A stretch of 64,000 nt of DNA from Lactococcus taiwanensis (GTDB lineage Bacteria; Bacillota; Bacilli; Lactobacillales; Streptococcaceae), in assembly GCF_014905395.1 (NCBI RefSeq), contig NZ_BNDT01000007.1, positions 1-64,000 on the forward strand, written 5' to 3'. Every line of letters starts with the position of its first letter. The stretch's first letter is position 1. Under the pieces are notes generated by a model that did no database searches, was not told the DNA's origin, and was given only the letters and a program-made list of their open reading frames with translations. Shown piece after piece: positions 1 through 7,679 of this stretch. The position numbers and the translations under genes were made by a program.

Positions 1-2
1 CG

Positions 3-161
3 GATATCAAAACTAAAGCTGAACAAGAAGAGGATGAAGTCACAGTGCAAGACCGTGTGGTAGGTGCTGCACAAAGCACTGGTAAATTCACTTCTAAACA
101 AGTAGATAAAGTGAAAGACAAAGTTGATGATATGACACCTGAAAAAGGACGGGTCAACTAG
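3..161 (+). CDS. C-terminal end of an unidentified protein (5' end outside window)
   Basis: An open frame enters at the left edge and ends with TAG at 159-161, giving 52 visible residues ending MTPEKGRVN. It is hydrophilic and rich in Lys, Asp, Glu and Val, with the repeated pattern VDKVKDKVDD, which suggests a helical, soluble or surface-associated stress-type protein. A strong terminator follows 22 bases later, which supports this being a genuine gene end. I do not recognise the family and the N-terminus is missing. Confidence 0.55.
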   Translation, partial: DIKTKAEQEEDEVTVQDRVVGAAQSTGKFTSKQVDKVKDKVDDMTPEKGRVN

Positions 162-183
162 TTGTCTAGCTTATAGACACTAA

Positions 184-213
184 AAGACCTCTTCTAGAGG
201 TCTTCTTTTTTAA
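184..213 (+). terminator. Rho-independent terminator of the partial gene
   Basis: Perfect 8-bp stem AAGACCTC (184-191) and GAGGTCTT (197-204) with loop TTCTA, followed by a T-rich tail. Confidence 0.85.
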
Positions 214-281
214 CCATGCGCGCTTTATCACTGATAATCATTTAATCCTAAAATTATGGGCTAGCCTGAGGAGGATATTGG

Positions 282-1232
282 ATGTTTCTATATAAGATAT
301 TAAAAACTGAGGGACTTGACGAAAGTGCCATAAAAACTTTGAAAGATACAAAGAATGATAATATCATCTATTTCTATCACCCTACGAAAACCTTTTTTGA
401 GCACTTGCGCCAGCTCTACAAAATCGATATTCAATCCTTATTTTATGATGAAAAAGAAGCAAAGTATCAGGTGAAAAATAAATCAGGAGCAGAAAATATT
501 GTAACGCTTCTTCTACTTTACCCCAAAGCAAGAACGGAAGAACATATTGAACGAATGGTCAACGCTCTTATTATTTTAAAATTTCAGAACACTACTTTTA
601 TCATCACCGAGGAAAAAGAAGAATTCATTTTACATTTTCTAGAGAATCATGAAAACCAAGAAATGACAGATGGGGAAGGTTTAGTTGGGTTAGTGAATGC
701 GGCACTAGAAAAGATGTCGGATGATGCGCGCAAGATACGGGATGAAATTACAGCTATAGAAACTTCAATTAGTACCTCTGGCCCTATTCGTCCTATTTTT
801 AATGACCTTCTTCAATTAAAGAAACACTTGATTACCCTTACCTTAACTTATGATAGTGATGATAAATTAATCGAATTTTTCAAACGTGAGAAAGACTTAC
901 TTCATCTTGAAACCAAAGGCGAAAACGGAACGATTCAATTGGAAGAAAGTCTGGATACTTTGAAAAAACTTGTTAAATCTTATGATAGCTACCTTGGCCA
1001 TCTCGATGTTATGATCACTAACCTTAGCTCATTCCAATTGAATGCGATCATGAAAACTTTGACAGAAATTTCTATTGTCCTTACAATTCCGACCATCATT
1101 TATGGTTTTTGGGGCGTCAATGTGAAGCTACCCTTTGAGGGAATGGCTTTCGGTTTTCTCTTAGTGTTAGCAGTTTCCTTAATAATTAGTGGCGTTGTAT
1201 GGTTTTGGATGAGGAGGATGAAGTTTTTATGA
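282..1232 (+). CDS. CorA-family divalent cation transporter with GVN instead of GMN
   Basis: A 316-residue CorA-type protein: a long soluble N-terminal domain with a helical middle, then two membrane helices at the C-terminus (about residues 262-285 and 290-312). CorA proteins are pentameric Mg2+/Co2+ channels whose external loop carries YGMN after the first helix. Here the loop reads YGFWGVNV, so the Met of GMN is Val and two residues are inserted. The start is set by the strong ribosome site GAGGAGG eleven bases upstream. It stands alone between two terminators. A canonical paralogue lies at 27081-27998. The altered filter may change selectivity; the family is certain, the ion is not. Confidence 0.88.
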   Translation: MFLYKILKTEGLDESAIKTLKDTKNDNIIYFYHPTKTFFEHLRQLYKIDIQSLFYDEKEAKYQVKNKSGAENIVTLLLLYPKARTEEHIERMVNALIILKFQNTTFIITEEKEEFILHFLENHENQEMTDGEGLVGLVNAALEKMSDDARKIRDEITAIETSISTSGPIRPIFNDLLQLKKHLITLTLTYDSDDKLIEFFKREKDLLHLETKGENGTIQLEESLDTLKKLVKSYDSYLGHLDVMITNLSSFQLNAIMKTLTEISIVLTIPTIIYGFWGVNVKLPFEGMAFGFLLVLAVSLIISGVVWFWMRRMKFL

Positions 1233-1305
1233 TTTTTTTCTCTACTGACAAATCTTCATAACGATATAAGTTCATATACCTTGATTAATCCATTGCAGAG
1301 CAAAG

Positions 1306-1336
1306 CCTTCTATCTAGAAGATAGAGGGTTTTTTAT
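1306..1336 (+). terminator. Terminator after the GVN-type CorA
   Basis: Ten-base arms at 1306-1315 and 1319-1328 (one G-U pair) with a 3-base loop, followed by TTTTTT. Confidence 0.8.
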
Positions 1337-1418
1337 ATAAAATAAGTTCTTTGAACTCTACAAATCCACATAACTTACTCATCAATTTGTTAACATATGC
1401 TAATTTAAAACTTTTAAA

Positions 1419-2609
1419 CTAATATAATTTACCATTAAAAGTAACTTTATTTCTCCCATTCTTTTTTGAATAGTAAAGATAATTATCCGCTTCTTCATAA
1501 AGGTCCCTTGCGACTAAATTTTTAGTTGACATCTCTGCTAACCCTGCAGATATTGATACACTGATAACTTTACCTTTGTAATTAATAGGGTGGCTGTTTA
1601 TCTTTTTTGATATTTCTATTAAAATAGGGAGCACCTCGTCCCCACTTCTCCCCCTAAAGGCAATCGCAAATTCATCTCCCCCCACTCTATATAGCTTAGA
1701 ATTTTTAAAATGGGTAAAAAGAATTTTTTCTGAATTTTTAGCTACTTCTACTAGAACCTTGTCACCAGCTATATGACCAAAAGTGTCATTAATTTCTTTA
1801 AATTTATCAATGTCAAATAAAGCAAAGGAGTAAGAAGAGTTTACCTTTTTGTAAAACTGAAATGACTTTTCTAGATTTTTTTCAAAACTAGCCCTATTCC
1901 CTATCTTAGTCAAATAGTCTATTGAAGCCTCTCTTAAGCGCATATTATATTCTAAAACTCGTCCTTTTATATTTCTATTAATCAGGAAAATAAGACAAGA
2001 AAAAAACCATACACTTATCCAAATTACTAAAAAGCAGAGATGTTTTTTATTTAAAAATAAGTCATTTACAGCAATTAGTGGAAACATAGACCAAGCGAAA
2101 CTGTATATAAACGAGTAGATGACATTATATCTTTTATATAACCACTTAACGCGCGTGTGCTTGAAGTACCAGTTTAATATGATCAAAACGAAAGTGAATA
2201 GGAAAATGAGCATCATTGATACAAGGGAATGCATATGGTGCTTAACAATACTAATCATACTGTAGCCTAAACTCCAAAATAGTAGTAGTAGGGTTACTAA
2301 TTTTTCATCGTAAAAGAACATGTATAAATAGACAAGTGCACCTTGCATGACAGTACCTGCTAATATACTGAGAAAGGTTTCATGATATAAAAATAAATTG
2401 GGATAAAAAACAACACTACAACATAAGAGTTGAAATCCACAAAAAACAATAATGAGAATATTTTTATAAAAGTTATATTGATCTCTAGAAGTTTTTTCTT
2501 CATCATCAAAATAGCTCTCGAGAATAATATAACTAAACCAAAAATTTTGTGCTAAAAAACTCGTTAATGTTATAACAATTAAGAAGAGGAGTTCTACATA
2601 ATTTTCCAT
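1419..2609 (-). CDS. Membrane-anchored diguanylate cyclase (GGDEF domain)
   Basis: A 396-residue protein with about six to seven hydrophobic segments in the first 210 residues and a GGDEF domain in the last 170. The active-site loop is intact (VGGDEFAIAF, GGDEF at residues 310-314), and an upstream DIDKFKEINDTFGH carries the metal-binding Asp. No RxxD product-inhibition site lies just before GGDEF. The family makes cyclic di-GMP from two GTP; the membrane half resembles an MHYT/7TM-type sensor but I cannot name it. Its ATG overlaps the stop of the EAL gene (TAATG), so the two are translationally coupled. GGDEF proteins are uncommon in lactococci, which suggests an accessory gene. Confidence 0.92.
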   Translation of the reverse strand: MENYVELLFLIVITLTSFLAQNFWFSYIILESYFDDEEKTSRDQYNFYKNILIIVFCGFQLLCCSVVFYPNLFLYHETFLSILAGTVMQGALVYLYMFFYDEKLVTLLLLFWSLGYSMISIVKHHMHSLVSMMLIFLFTFVLIILNWYFKHTRVKWLYKRYNVIYSFIYSFAWSMFPLIAVNDLFLNKKHLCFLVIWISVWFFSCLIFLINRNIKGRVLEYNMRLREASIDYLTKIGNRASFEKNLEKSFQFYKKVNSSYSFALFDIDKFKEINDTFGHIAGDKVLVEVAKNSEKILFTHFKNSKLYRVGGDEFAIAFRGRSGDEVLPILIEISKKINSHPINYKGKVISVSISAGLAEMSTKNLVARDLYEEADNYLYYSKKNGRNKVTFNGKLY

Positions 2610-3325
2610 TATTTTTTAACCAGCACTCCTTCATGTTCTCGTGGCCAAATTATTTTAGGAACGGAGTATAAAAATCCTTGTTGAAGTTGTGTTATATTTT
2701 CACCTACCCAGCTAGAAAATTGGGCTTCTTCTATCCCCTCTACAACTAATTCTTTACCTGCTTTTGAAGTAATTTTAGCAATCATGGATAAAAAAACTTG
2801 GACATTGAGATATCCTATATAACGAAAATTTAGTGTAGAAAACTTCACTCTATCCACAATATCCAATAAGCGGAGCATGTTGCCTAGGGAATTTATCCCT
2901 TGTCCAACATCATCTAAAGCTATTTTAAAACCCATACTTTTTAGCTTTTTAAAGGCTAAAATATTAATATCACTGAAATAGTCTGTTTTACGTGATATAG
3001 GCAGTGTTTCAGTAATTTCAATTGTTATCCTACTTTTAAACTTAAGAAGTTTTCGTAACCGTACATATGTCTCATCATATTCTAATTCTTGATGATCTAA
3101 ATTAAAACTAATGTTAATATCTGGATAAGCTTCCAAAATAGATAATATAGAATCTGTAAACCAAATAATAAAGTTTTCGTGCTTACTATGGTCAGAAACT
3201 ATGTTACCAAATTCCTTAACGGGAAATACGTCTCTACTTTCGTGCCTCAATAATAATTCATATGATTTTTCTAAGTTATCGCTCATATTTTCAATCTTTT
3301 GGCTAAACAATCTAAATCTATACAT
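2609..3325 (-). CDS. EAL-domain protein, probable cyclic di-GMP phosphodiesterase
   Basis: A 238-residue stand-alone EAL domain. Recognisable motifs in order are ELLLR (for EALLR), SFNLDHQEL with the metal-binding Asn, IEITET, ALDDVGQGINSL (for DDFGTGYSSL), VEGIEE and QGFLYSVP. The usual KID motif is KFS, so the Lys is kept and the Asp lost. Most metal and substrate ligands survive, so hydrolysis of cyclic di-GMP is plausible but a degenerate binding role cannot be excluded. No membrane segment or signal peptide. A good ribosome site (AAGGAG) precedes the ATG. It is the first gene of a two-gene operon with the cyclase downstream. Confidence 0.9.
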   Translation of the reverse strand: MYRFRLFSQKIENMSDNLEKSYELLLRHESRDVFPVKEFGNIVSDHSKHENFIIWFTDSILSILEAYPDINISFNLDHQELEYDETYVRLRKLLKFKSRITIEITETLPISRKTDYFSDINILAFKKLKSMGFKIALDDVGQGINSLGNMLRLLDIVDRVKFSTLNFRYIGYLNVQVFLSMIAKITSKAGKELVVEGIEEAQFSSWVGENITQLQQGFLYSVPKIIWPREHEGVLVKK

Positions 3326-3579
3326 TGTTACTCCTTATATAACTTATGCAAAACATTTAATAGAATTATATTTTACCTCATTTAAGCAGACTTTAAAGCC
3401 ATTATTTTGTATCTCATACAATCTTGCAGGATTAAACTTTTGATTTTATTCATGCAGAAGTAATTACTCGCATTTTAAGTTATAATAAATTTGGATTGTA
3501 TGGCATATAATAATTTCAAAGGATAAATATTCCTAAATGCTATAATTTTATTAGTTAAAAATAGTGAAAGAGAGTAAAC

Positions 3580-4992
3580 ATGCCAATTAATAAATATTCT
3601 GAGGATTCCTTAACTTGGCATCCTGACAAAACCCGTCTAGCACGTCCAATATATAAGTCACTCGTAAAATTACTAAAAGAAGACATCTCATCAGGTAAGC
3701 TTCCAAAAGACACCAAACTCCCTTCACAAAGAGAGCTGGCCGATTTCTTAGATTTAAATTTTACTACAGTTGGGCAAGCTTATCGCTATGCAATAAAAAA
3801 AGGACTTTTATACACTAATATTGGGCGAGGGACCTACACCTCGCCCAATGCTTATGAAGCTTCGACGATATCTACAAATGATATTGGAGAGGAAATTATT
3901 GATTTCGGTTTAGTAAGTTCATTCGATCAATGTAATTCTCTCATTATCCCCTTTATTCAATCTGTCGCTAAAAAAACAGATTTAATTGATTTGCTGAACT
4001 ATCGAAATCCTAAAGGTACTCCTGAACAGCTCAAAACCGCCGCAAGATGGCTTGATACACAGGGAGTTTTTGCTTCTACGCAAAATATAGCCATTGTCTC
4101 TGGTGTGCAAAATGGCTTAGCCATTGTCCTCGCAGCATTATTCTCTCCTGGAGATCGTATCGCTGTGGATAGATTTACGTATTCAAACTTCATCGAACTT
4201 GCTCATTTATACCACTTAGAAATAGTACCTATAGATTATGATGATCAAGGAATGTGTACTGACAAGCTTGAACTAGAATGTTTAAAAAAGAAAATTCATG
4301 GAATATTTTTAATGCCTTCATGCAATAATCCTATGGGCTTTCAAGTTTCATTTGAAAGGAGAATCCAACTTTCAAAAATTATTAAAAAAGAAGGATTAAT
4401 CGTTATTGAAGATGATAGTTTCTCTTTTTTGACGACTTATTTTCAAAAAGATGTTATCCCGCCTTTTCAACAACTTATTCCCGAGCAGACGATATATCTA
4501 GCGGGAGTGACTAAATACATTGGTTCCGGCCTACGCGTCGCATTCTTATCTTATCCACCAAAATTAGCAAAAAGTTTAGAAAAAGCAATTTTTAATATAA
4601 ATGTAAAAACCTCAGGACTTGACGCCGAAATCGTAAATCAAGTATTGCAAAGTTCAACTGCACAGAGATTATTAGAAGAAAAATTTAAATTTACAAAAAG
4701 AGCAAATGAAATATTTGATGAGGTTTTTAAAGAAATAAACCCTACTCGACCGAGTAACTACTATCCTCTTTTTAGAACCCTCCCCTTAAAGAAAAATTTA
4801 ATAAAGGATAAACAAAATAAAATTGAAGGTTATCTTTTAAAAAGAGGAATTAGGGTTTATCACTCTAAGAGATTTTCTACTCAAACTCAACCCGATTCCT
4901 TTATAAGAATCTCCTTATCTTCGAATAGCCTTGAAGATTTGAAAAGAGGACTAGAAATTATCGAAAAAGAGCGAATAGTTCATATTTCTTAG
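3580..4992 (+). CDS. MocR/GabR-type GntR regulator with aminotransferase-like domain
   Basis: A 470-residue two-domain regulator. Residues about 20-90 form a GntR winged helix (LPSQRELADFLDLNFTTVGQAYRYA); residues about 115-465 form a class-I aminotransferase fold that binds pyridoxal phosphate. The expected PLP lysine sits in GVTKYIGSGLR. Such proteins sense an amino acid or PLP compound as an external aldimine and regulate a nearby metabolic gene. The gene converges on the OCD-PhzF-Spx-like operon, its likely but unproven target. TATAAT-containing repeats occur upstream at about 3483-3547, as expected for MocR direct-repeat operators. Ribosome site AAAGAGAG. Confidence 0.9.
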   Translation: MPINKYSEDSLTWHPDKTRLARPIYKSLVKLLKEDISSGKLPKDTKLPSQRELADFLDLNFTTVGQAYRYAIKKGLLYTNIGRGTYTSPNAYEASTISTNDIGEEIIDFGLVSSFDQCNSLIIPFIQSVAKKTDLIDLLNYRNPKGTPEQLKTAARWLDTQGVFASTQNIAIVSGVQNGLAIVLAALFSPGDRIAVDRFTYSNFIELAHLYHLEIVPIDYDDQGMCTDKLELECLKKKIHGIFLMPSCNNPMGFQVSFERRIQLSKIIKKEGLIVIEDDSFSFLTTYFQKDVIPPFQQLIPEQTIYLAGVTKYIGSGLRVAFLSYPPKLAKSLEKAIFNINVKTSGLDAEIVNQVLQSSTAQRLLEEKFKFTKRANEIFDEVFKEINPTRPSNYYPLFRTLPLKKNLIKDKQNKIEGYLLKRGIRVYHSKRFSTQTQPDSFIRISLSSNSLEDLKRGLEIIEKERIVHIS

Positions 4993-5134
4993 TCTGGGAT
5001 TAACTTTATATAAAAATAAATTCAGCAAGGATTGCCAACCAGTTAAGTAGAGTTAAAAAGTTTGGGTTTATACGCCTAAAAATTTATATGCACTTCTCTA
5101 AGAAAGTTTTGTGAGCGTCAATACAACTCAAAGG

Positions 5135-5176
5135 GATAGTAAAAAGTACTAACACTCGTTAGTACTTTTTACTATC
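5135..5176. terminator. Perfect 19-bp hairpin between converging genes, bidirectional terminator
   Basis: Arms 5135-5153 and 5158-5176 are perfectly complementary over 19 bases with a four-base loop. A five-base A run and its T partner lie inside the stem, so it may end transcription both from the MocR gene and from the opposing operon. Confidence 0.65.
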
Positions 5177-5247
5177 ACGAAGACCATTGCAAAGAAAAAC
5201 AACATTTAGAAAATCAAGTATTTAATCCACTTACCTATATGATTTTT

Positions 5248-5610
5248 CTAGTCCGCTAAAAATCTTCTTAGTTCATAGCGATCACAACCAACAAGAATTT
5301 TTTTATCATCATATATAATAGGGGATCTTAATAAAGAGGGATAAACAAGTATGAGTTGTATTAATTCCTCTGTTGATAGATTATCAATTTTATATTTCGA
5401 ATAAATTGTTTTATTTAGTCCAGTACTTACTTTTTTATTTACTAATATCTCACTAAAGCCATAATCAGAAAGGCTTAACATTTTTTTTACAATATTCTTT
5501 GTTATATCCTTTTCATTAATGGTTTCAAATTTTATTTTGTACAGATATAACCAGTCATAAATTTTTTTAGTAGAGGCATCTAAATGTCCATTATAGTACA
5601 CCCTAATCAT
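5248..5610 (-). CDS. Spx/ArsC-family protein lacking the CXXC redox site
   Basis: A 120-residue thioredoxin-fold protein of the ArsC/Spx family. The C-terminal half matches Spx well: RSPIIYDDKKILVG followed by YELRRFL, the counterpart of RRPIIMDEKRLHVG in the true Spx at 15350-15748. The N-terminus reads YYNGHLDASTKKI where Spx has YTAPSCTSCKKA, so both redox cysteines are gone. Spx binds the RNA polymerase alpha C-terminal domain; a version without the switch could act constitutively or compete with Spx, but this is inference. Start chosen by AAGGAAG seven bases before ATG. It lies 44 bases downstream of the PhzF-like gene, last in that operon. Confidence 0.82.
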   Translation of the reverse strand: MIRVYYNGHLDASTKKIYDWLYLYKIKFETINEKDITKNIVKKMLSLSDYGFSEILVNKKVSTGLNKTIYSKYKIDNLSTEELIQLILVYPSLLRSPIIYDDKKILVGCDRYELRRFLAD

Positions 5611-5654
5611 GAGTTTGCTTCCTTAAGTTCTATCTATTCGTTTATACCGATTTT

Positions 5655-6437
5655 TCAAACAAAGCAAAAACCTTCTGAATATAATACCGCTCTGCCACTA
5701 ATCACCACGCGTTCTCCTTTAAATTCACATTTTAAATATCCTCCTCTGGGCGAGCATTGATAGGCTAGAAGTTGATTTTTTCCAAGCCTTTGAGCCCAAT
5801 AGGGAATTAAATTAGAGTGCGCAGAACCACAGACTGGATCTTCATTGATAGTCAGTTTAGGAAAAAATGTTCGCGATACAAAGTCAAACTCAGAACTATT
5901 TGCAGTCACTATCACCCCCACCCCTTCTTCGAATTTTTGAATTTTAGAGAAATTAGGTTTTAGATTTTTTACTGTCTCTTCATTCTCAAGTACAAAGAAT
6001 AAATCTCTGGATAAAAATGCTTGGCGAATGGGGGCTTCTATTGCTTTTTCGTATTCTGGACGAATTTCCACTCTCCTTGGCATAATACTCGGGAAATCCA
6101 TGGAATAATAGTCCTTATCTCTTTTGACAATCAAATCACCGCTCTGGCTTTTAAAGTTTACAGTGTCACCATCAATTGAATAGTAATTAAACAGTACAAA
6201 AGCAGTAGCTAGCGTAGCATGACCACACAGATCTATTTCTCTATCAGGAGTAAACCATCTCAGTTCATAAAAATCATCATGACTTACAGCAAAAGCAGTT
6301 TCAGACAGATTATTTTCGATAGCTATATTCTGCATAAGTTCATCGGATAGCCATTGATCGAGAATATACACAGCAGCTGGGTTACCCTCAAAAATTTTAT
6401 TAGCAAATGCATCTACTACGAAATATTTTAATTTCAT
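5655..6437 (-). CDS. PhzF-family isomerase/epimerase-like enzyme
   Basis: A 260-residue member of the PhzF family (diaminopimelate-epimerase fold). Characteristic stretches are FEGNPAAVYIL near the N-terminus, NNLSETAF with the catalytic Glu, DLCGHATLATAFVL, and DPVCGSAHSNLIPYW in the second half. The family catalyses proton shifts or isomerisations; most members, including this one, have no known substrate. The gene overlaps the OCD-like gene by four bases (ATGA), so the two are co-translated and probably act on the same metabolite. It is a little shorter than typical PhzF proteins (about 280-300) but appears complete. Confidence 0.88.
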   Translation of the reverse strand: MKLKYFVVDAFANKIFEGNPAAVYILDQWLSDELMQNIAIENNLSETAFAVSHDDFYELRWFTPDREIDLCGHATLATAFVLFNYYSIDGDTVNFKSQSGDLIVKRDKDYYSMDFPSIMPRRVEIRPEYEKAIEAPIRQAFLSRDLFFVLENEETVKNLKPNFSKIQKFEEGVGVIVTANSSEFDFVSRTFFPKLTINEDPVCGSAHSNLIPYWAQRLGKNQLLAYQCSPRGGYLKCEFKGERVVISGRAVLYSEGFCFV

Positions 6438-7408
6438 TGTATATCTTTTCCTTTTGTTAACTTGTTATATAAATACTCAGCGCAACAGAGATCTTCAATA
6501 GCTAGTCCCACTGCATCAAAGAGGGTAATATCCTTCTCATTTTTTCTTATGTACTCATCATGTAATACTAACTCACTCAAAGAACCGACTATACTATCAG
6601 GATATAAATTTCCTTCAGAAATTGGAATAATAATATCGCCGCTCTCTTTAAGTGCCATCTCATAGTCATCGACATATATTTTACTTTGAGCCATTAAATC
6701 ACTTTTTATTTCCCTGGTATCTGGTGTGAATGTACCAATCGCATTAATATGTGTTCCTTCCTCAACTATATCTTTCCCTAGAAATGCCTCTTTACTAGAA
6801 GTTAATGTGCAAATGATATCAGTATTATTAGTAGCTTCTTCAAGAGTTTGACAATTAATGAATGACAAATCCGGATGTAGATTTTTCATTCTATTAATAA
6901 AAGTTCTTCCTGATTCTTGTTTTAAATCAAAAACTTTTACTGTTTGAATTGGTCTTATACCTAGTATTGCTTCTAAATGCGAAGCGGCTTGCTGACCGCT
7001 ACCAATAAGCGTTAAATTATGAGCATCTTTTCTTGCTAAATAATTTGTAGCTAGAGCGGTTACCGCGGCAGTCCTAATCCAGGTAATAGCATTCGCATCA
7101 ACAATTGCAACGGGCTGACCATTTTCGGAGTCAAATAATATAATCTCACCAACGTGGGAAGGAATGTTTTTATTATGATTATCAGGAAAAGCCGTCAAAA
7201 TTTTGGCTCCAAAAAAACGCTTCTCTCCCAAGTAAGCAGGCATTAAAGCAAATATATTTTTATTCTTTCCATCTGGTAACTCCATTACAGTTCGAGCCGT
7301 TTGAGTTATTGCTTTATTACTATAGTCTAAAAAAGATTTTTTCATTACCAATAATGCTTCTTTAAAACTTAGGTTCTCCAGCACTCTATTATAGTTTATT
7401 ATCTCCAC
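6434..7408 (-). CDS. Ornithine cyclodeaminase / mu-crystallin family dehydrogenase
   Basis: A 324-residue member of the OCD/mu-crystallin family, which includes ornithine cyclodeaminases, alanine dehydrogenases, ketimine reductases and SbnB-type enzymes. The NAD(P)-binding motif LTLIGSGQQAASHLEAI, the substrate-side FFGAKILTAFPDN and the DDYEMALKESGD segment are all present. The start codon is GTG (7406-7408), set by AGGAGA six bases upstream. It opens a three-gene operon with the PhzF-like and Spx-like genes and has its own promoter. The precise reaction cannot be read from the sequence; reduction of a cyclic imine or reversible amination of a keto acid are the common options. Confidence 0.88.
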   Translation of the reverse strand: MEIINYNRVLENLSFKEALLVMKKSFLDYSNKAITQTARTVMELPDGKNKNIFALMPAYLGEKRFFGAKILTAFPDNHNKNIPSHVGEIILFDSENGQPVAIVDANAITWIRTAAVTALATNYLARKDAHNLTLIGSGQQAASHLEAILGIRPIQTVKVFDLKQESGRTFINRMKNLHPDLSFINCQTLEEATNNTDIICTLTSSKEAFLGKDIVEEGTHINAIGTFTPDTREIKSDLMAQSKIYVDDYEMALKESGDIIIPISEGNLYPDSIVGSLSELVLHDEYIRKNEKDITLFDAVGLAIEDLCCAEYLYNKLTKGKDIQ

Positions 7409-7446
7409 CTTGATTCTCCTATTCTTGGGATTTCTGATGTACCTTT

Positions 7447-7475
7447 ATTATATCCTTGTTTTGAACATGGAACAA
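7447..7475 (-). promoter_or_regulatory. Promoter of the OCD-PhzF-Spx-like operon
   Basis: On the minus strand TTGTTC (7470-7475), a 17-base spacer and a perfect TATAAT (7447-7452), about 40 bases before the GTG start. Confidence 0.7.
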
Positions 7476-7608
7476 TTTAAAAAGTGTATGCCCAACAATA
7501 AAAAGGTCAGAAAGCAGCGCTGTTTTCTATGATTCTAGTTGTTATTATACGTCATCGTAATTGTTAGACTGTATTGCTTAAGCTTCAATATATCTGTTAT
7601 AAAACTAC

Positions 7609-7642
7609 AAAAAGCTATACCACTCATCTAGTATAGCTTTTT
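7609..7642. terminator. Terminator of the MucBP gene, symmetrical
   Basis: Twelve-base arms AAAAAGCTATAC (7609-7620) and GTATAGCTTTTT (7631-7642) with a ten-base loop, 38 bases after the MucBP stop codon. Confidence 0.85.
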
Positions 7643-7679
7643 GACAGAACTATAAGTATCTTTGATAAGTATTACCAGT

